A DNA stretch of 7,470 nt from Gracilibacteraceae bacterium (GTDB lineage: Bacteria; Bacillota; Desulfitobacteriia; Desulfitobacteriales; Syntrophobotulaceae): NCBI GenBank assembly GCA_031263945.1, contig JAISEW010000089.1, positions 1 to 7,470 of the forward strand, written 5' to 3'. A program made the translations under genes and the position numbers. The notes under the pieces are model-generated. The model ran no database searches. It saw nothing but the letters and a program-made list of their open reading frames with translations, and had not been told where the DNA came from. The number at the start of each line of letters is the position of its first letter. Position 1 is the stretch's first letter. Shown here in pieces: positions 5,272 to 7,470 of this stretch.

Positions 5272-6112
5272 TCATGTCACGAAAAAATACGGCAAATTCA
5301 CCGCGCTGGAAGATATCACACTGGAATTCGGCAGCGGCGTTTACGCTTTGCTCGCGCCGAACGGGGCCGGGAAAACCACACTGATCAAAATGCTGACGAC
5401 GCTGATTTTTCCTACGTCCGGCGAGATCTTATGGAACGGGGACGAGATCGTGAAACTCGACGAGGAATACAGGGCGGCCGTCGGCTATCTGCCGCAGGAT
5501 TTTGGCTACTACAGAAACCACACCCCCCGCGACTTCCTCATGTACCTCTCCGCGCTGAAGGGCCTGGACCGGGTGGCGGCCGGCCGGAAAACGGACGAGC
5601 TTTTAGAGCTTGTTTCCCTCGGCGAGGCGCGGAACAAGAAAATGCGGAAGTTTTCCGGCGGCATGATCCAGCGCGTCGGTATCGCGCAAGCCATGCTGAA
5701 CGACCCGGAGATCCTCATACTGGACGAGCCGACGGCCGGGCTGGACCCCAAGGAGCGGGTGCGTTTTCGCAACCTCATTTCCTCGCTGTCCAAAGACAGG
5801 ATCGTCATACTGTCCACGCATATCGTCTCGGACATCGAAACGATCGCCAGCCGCGTCGTCATGTTCAAAGACCATAAGCTGCTGTGCGACGATTCCCCGG
5901 CCAGCGTTTGCGCGGCGCTCAGTGGAAAAGTGTATGAGACGGATGATATCGCCGCCGTAAAAGAGCCGTGTTTGACGCTGACGGAGCGGCAGGAGGACGG
6001 GCGGACCGTTACGCGCTTTGCCTGTGAGCGTGACTGCGCCGGGGCGGCCAGGAGCGTTTCGCCAAATCTGGAGGACGTGTTTTTGTACATTTACCGCGAC
6101 GTGGCGGCATGA
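5258..6112 (+). CDS. ABC transporter ATP-binding protein
   Basis: The 284-residue product is an ABC-2-type (drug/peptide exporter-like) nucleotide-binding subunit. It has Walker A APNGAGKTT (33-41), Q-loop Gln80 in YLPQDFG, signature FSGGMIQRVG (132-141), Walker B ILILDEP (152-158), D-loop AGLDP (160-164) and H-loop His188 in STHIV. All catalytic positions are present; only the first Walker A glycine is Ala33. A C-terminal extension of about 70 residues (215-284), ending LEDVFLYIYRD, is usual for exporters of this type. ATG 5258 is preceded by GAGGAGG (5242-5248) nine bases upstream, and homology starts at residue 1 (LSVNHVTKKYG). It should energise the permeases encoded next: its stop overlaps the first permease start as ATGA. 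The substrate is unknown. Confidence 0.93.
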   Translation: MLSVNHVTKKYGKFTALEDITLEFGSGVYALLAPNGAGKTTLIKMLTTLIFPTSGEILWNGDEIVKLDEEYRAAVGYLPQDFGYYRNHTPRDFLMYLSALKGLDRVAAGRKTDELLELVSLGEARNKKMRKFSGGMIQRVGIAQAMLNDPEILILDEPTAGLDPKERVRFRNLISSLSKDRIVILSTHIVSDIETIASRVVMFKDHKLLCDDSPASVCAALSGKVYETDDIAAVKEPCLTLTERQEDGRTVTRFACERDCAGAARSVSPNLEDVFLYIYRDVAA

Positions 6113-7416
6113 GCGCGCGCCTGCTGCTCAACGAGCTGAAAAAGATAGGCCAGCCCCGGATCCTGCTGCTTATCGCCGTCATGGGCGCGCTGGTTTTTTT
6201 CGCTTTTATGCGCCCGTATATCGACAGCTTCAAGACCAATATGCTCAAACCCGGATTTTTCAACGCATACGGCGATTGGCAGAACGAGATGTTCGATTTG
6301 TACGGCGAAACGCTCTCGGCGGCGGAGCTGGCGGACTTTGATATCCCTGGCCGGAAGGCGGCGCTGGAAGCGGAAATAGACGCTATGATCGCGGCCGAAC
6401 CGTTATTTGCCGATTATGGCGTCCACTCTTTCGCGGAGTATCAGGAGGATTATTACGCCGGCTACTCTCAGCGGCTGGCGGAGGCGGGCGCGGCTGAAAG
6501 GGATAAATTACAAGCGGATAATGCGGCTATCTATGACATGATGTTTGGGCCAGGCGAAAAATGGCGCGGATTATACGCGCTGGAGAGCTACTATGTGTAT
6601 TTTCTCGACTACGACCGGAGCGGCGTCGACCTTGACGGCGGCGGCGTTCTGGGCATGACACTCTTTTCCGAGGATTCTCCGGTGTACAGCCCCGTCATCC
6701 ACCGTGCCGAGCAGCTCTATATCGGTGCGGCGGAAAGGAATTTGACGCGCTACGGTCTGCACGAGACATTCAGCAATTACGCGGCGCTGGCGGGTCTGTT
6801 CGCCGTCCTTGCCGTTCTCCTGCTCACGTCCCCGCTCGTCATGACCGACCGCTGGCGCGGGATCCACTTGCTGCTCTACGCGTCCACCAAAGGCCGGGCG
6901 GTATTGAAGATCCAAGCCGCCGCCTGTCTGATCGCCGCGCTGCTCTTAGGTCTATTGACGGCGGCCGTGAGTTATGGGGCGTTTTTTGCCCTGACCGACG
7001 CGGGCAAATACTGGTCCGCCCATATAGGCGCGTTTGACCGCGCCGTCGTTCTTTACGACGTCACCTTCCGCAGCTATGTTCTCATACTCGGCGCGACGAC
7101 CGTCAGCCTGTGCGCCGGATGCGCGGGCCTATCTTTCGTGCTGTCGCGGTTTTCCTCCGGCGCGGTCACGCTTATGCTCAAGGCGGTCCCGGTCGCGCTG
7201 GCTCTGGGTTTTGCCGCCTGGAACACGCTGGAGATGGCTCTGACAGACCAAAATATGATCTGCTATGGCGTCTACGCTGTTGGAAGAAATTTACATTCGC
7301 TTTTCCTGCGCGGCGTCGAGGCGCCGGAAGCCATCTTCGCGGGGGTCATGGCGTTTATCGGTCTGTTGGCGGCGGGCGCCGTCGCCGTGCGGGAGAAGCG
7401 CGCGGACATTGTGTAG
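6109..7416 (+). CDS. ABC-2-like permease with a large extracytoplasmic domain
   Basis: This 435-residue membrane protein has one helix near the N-terminus (about 17-34), then a long soluble segment (about 35-222), then about five helices (224-246, 266-295, 322-346, 352-375, 404-426). This is the layout of ABC-2-type exporter permeases that hold a large loop outside the membrane between helices 1 and 2. The loop is acidic and Tyr/Ala-rich (EYQEDYYAGYSQRLAEAGAAE at about 110-130) with no cysteines and no catalytic motif I can recognise. The start shares ATGA with the ATPase gene, indicating tight coupling. The N-terminus (LLLNELKKI) recurs in the next gene, so the transporter likely uses two related permeases. 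Transport direction and substrate are not shown by the sequence. Confidence 0.82.
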   Translation: MSARLLLNELKKIGQPRILLLIAVMGALVFFAFMRPYIDSFKTNMLKPGFFNAYGDWQNEMFDLYGETLSAAELADFDIPGRKAALEAEIDAMIAAEPLFADYGVHSFAEYQEDYYAGYSQRLAEAGAAERDKLQADNAAIYDMMFGPGEKWRGLYALESYYVYFLDYDRSGVDLDGGGVLGMTLFSEDSPVYSPVIHRAEQLYIGAAERNLTRYGLHETFSNYAALAGLFAVLAVLLLTSPLVMTDRWRGIHLLLYASTKGRAVLKIQAAACLIAALLLGLLTAAVSYGAFFALTDAGKYWSAHIGAFDRAVVLYDVTFRSYVLILGATTVSLCAGCAGLSFVLSRFSSGAVTLMLKAVPVALALGFAAWNTLEMALTDQNMICYGVYAVGRNLHSLFLRGVEAPEAIFAGVMAFIGLLAAGAVAVREKRADIV

Positions 7417-7434
7417 ACGGAAGGAGGAACGCGT

Positions 7435-7470
7435 ATGCGGCTGTTGTTCAATGAGCTGAAAAAGATCATA
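7435..7470 (+). CDS. Second permease-like gene, only the first 12 codons in the window
   Basis: ATG 7435 follows AAGGAGG (7421-7427) by seven bases and opens MRLLFNELKKII before the window ends. The segment LxNELKKI matches the N-terminus of the preceding permease (LLLNELKKIG), and 14 bases (GAGCTGAAAAAGAT) are identical at 6133-6146 and 7453-7466 in the same codon phase. It is most likely a tandem paralogue of the upstream permease, starting 18 bases after its stop. The rest is not visible. Confidence 0.7.
   Translation, partial: MRLLFNELKKII

Overview
This window holds two unrelated gene clusters on the + strand, separated by a strong transcription terminator at about 3865-3927. All real genes read left to right. 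The high-GC sequence, the close resemblance of the decarboxylase subunits to those of anaerobes such as Veillonella, and the purine-rich Shine-Dalgarno sites point to an anaerobic bacterium that ferments succinate or lactate to propionate. A Negativicutes-like Bacillota member is my best guess; this is inferred from protein recognition and was not tested.

Region 1 (1-3826) is the methylmalonyl-CoA epimerase / sodium-pumping methylmalonyl-CoA decarboxylase cluster. It contains mce (5' end outside the window), mmdA (carboxyltransferase), a 41-residue membrane peptide in the mmdD position, mmdB (Na+ channel/decarboxylase) and mmdC (biotin carrier). The epimerase interconverts (R)- and (S)-methylmalonyl-CoA. 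MmdA moves the carboxyl group to biotin on MmdC. MmdB then releases CO2 and exports Na+, leaving propionyl-CoA. The order is unusual because mmdC lies last and is cut off from mmdB by 288 bases of repeats.

The repeat island (3324-3588) has four parts: an 11-bp inverted repeat that includes the mmdB stop codon, two 65-bp direct repeats (63/65 identical, 150 bases apart), and between them a nested palindrome of the widespread 'ATTCCGG...CCGGAAT' kind. Each 65-bp unit can fold into a stem-loop and also carries a short reading frame in which the two differences between copies are synonymous.

Region 2 (3937-7470, running off the right edge) is a compact operon: an ECF-type sigma factor, a six-helix membrane protein, an ABC ATPase, a large ABC-2-like permease and the first 12 codons of a second, similar permease. 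The genes overlap by 14, 14 and 4 bases. A sigma-W-like promoter (TGAAAC, 17 bases, CGGATA) lies just before the likely TTG start of the sigma gene, suggesting autoregulation. The membrane protein sits where an anti-sigma factor would be expected. The set looks like an envelope-stress or peptide-responsive export system; its substrate and signal cannot be read from the sequence.
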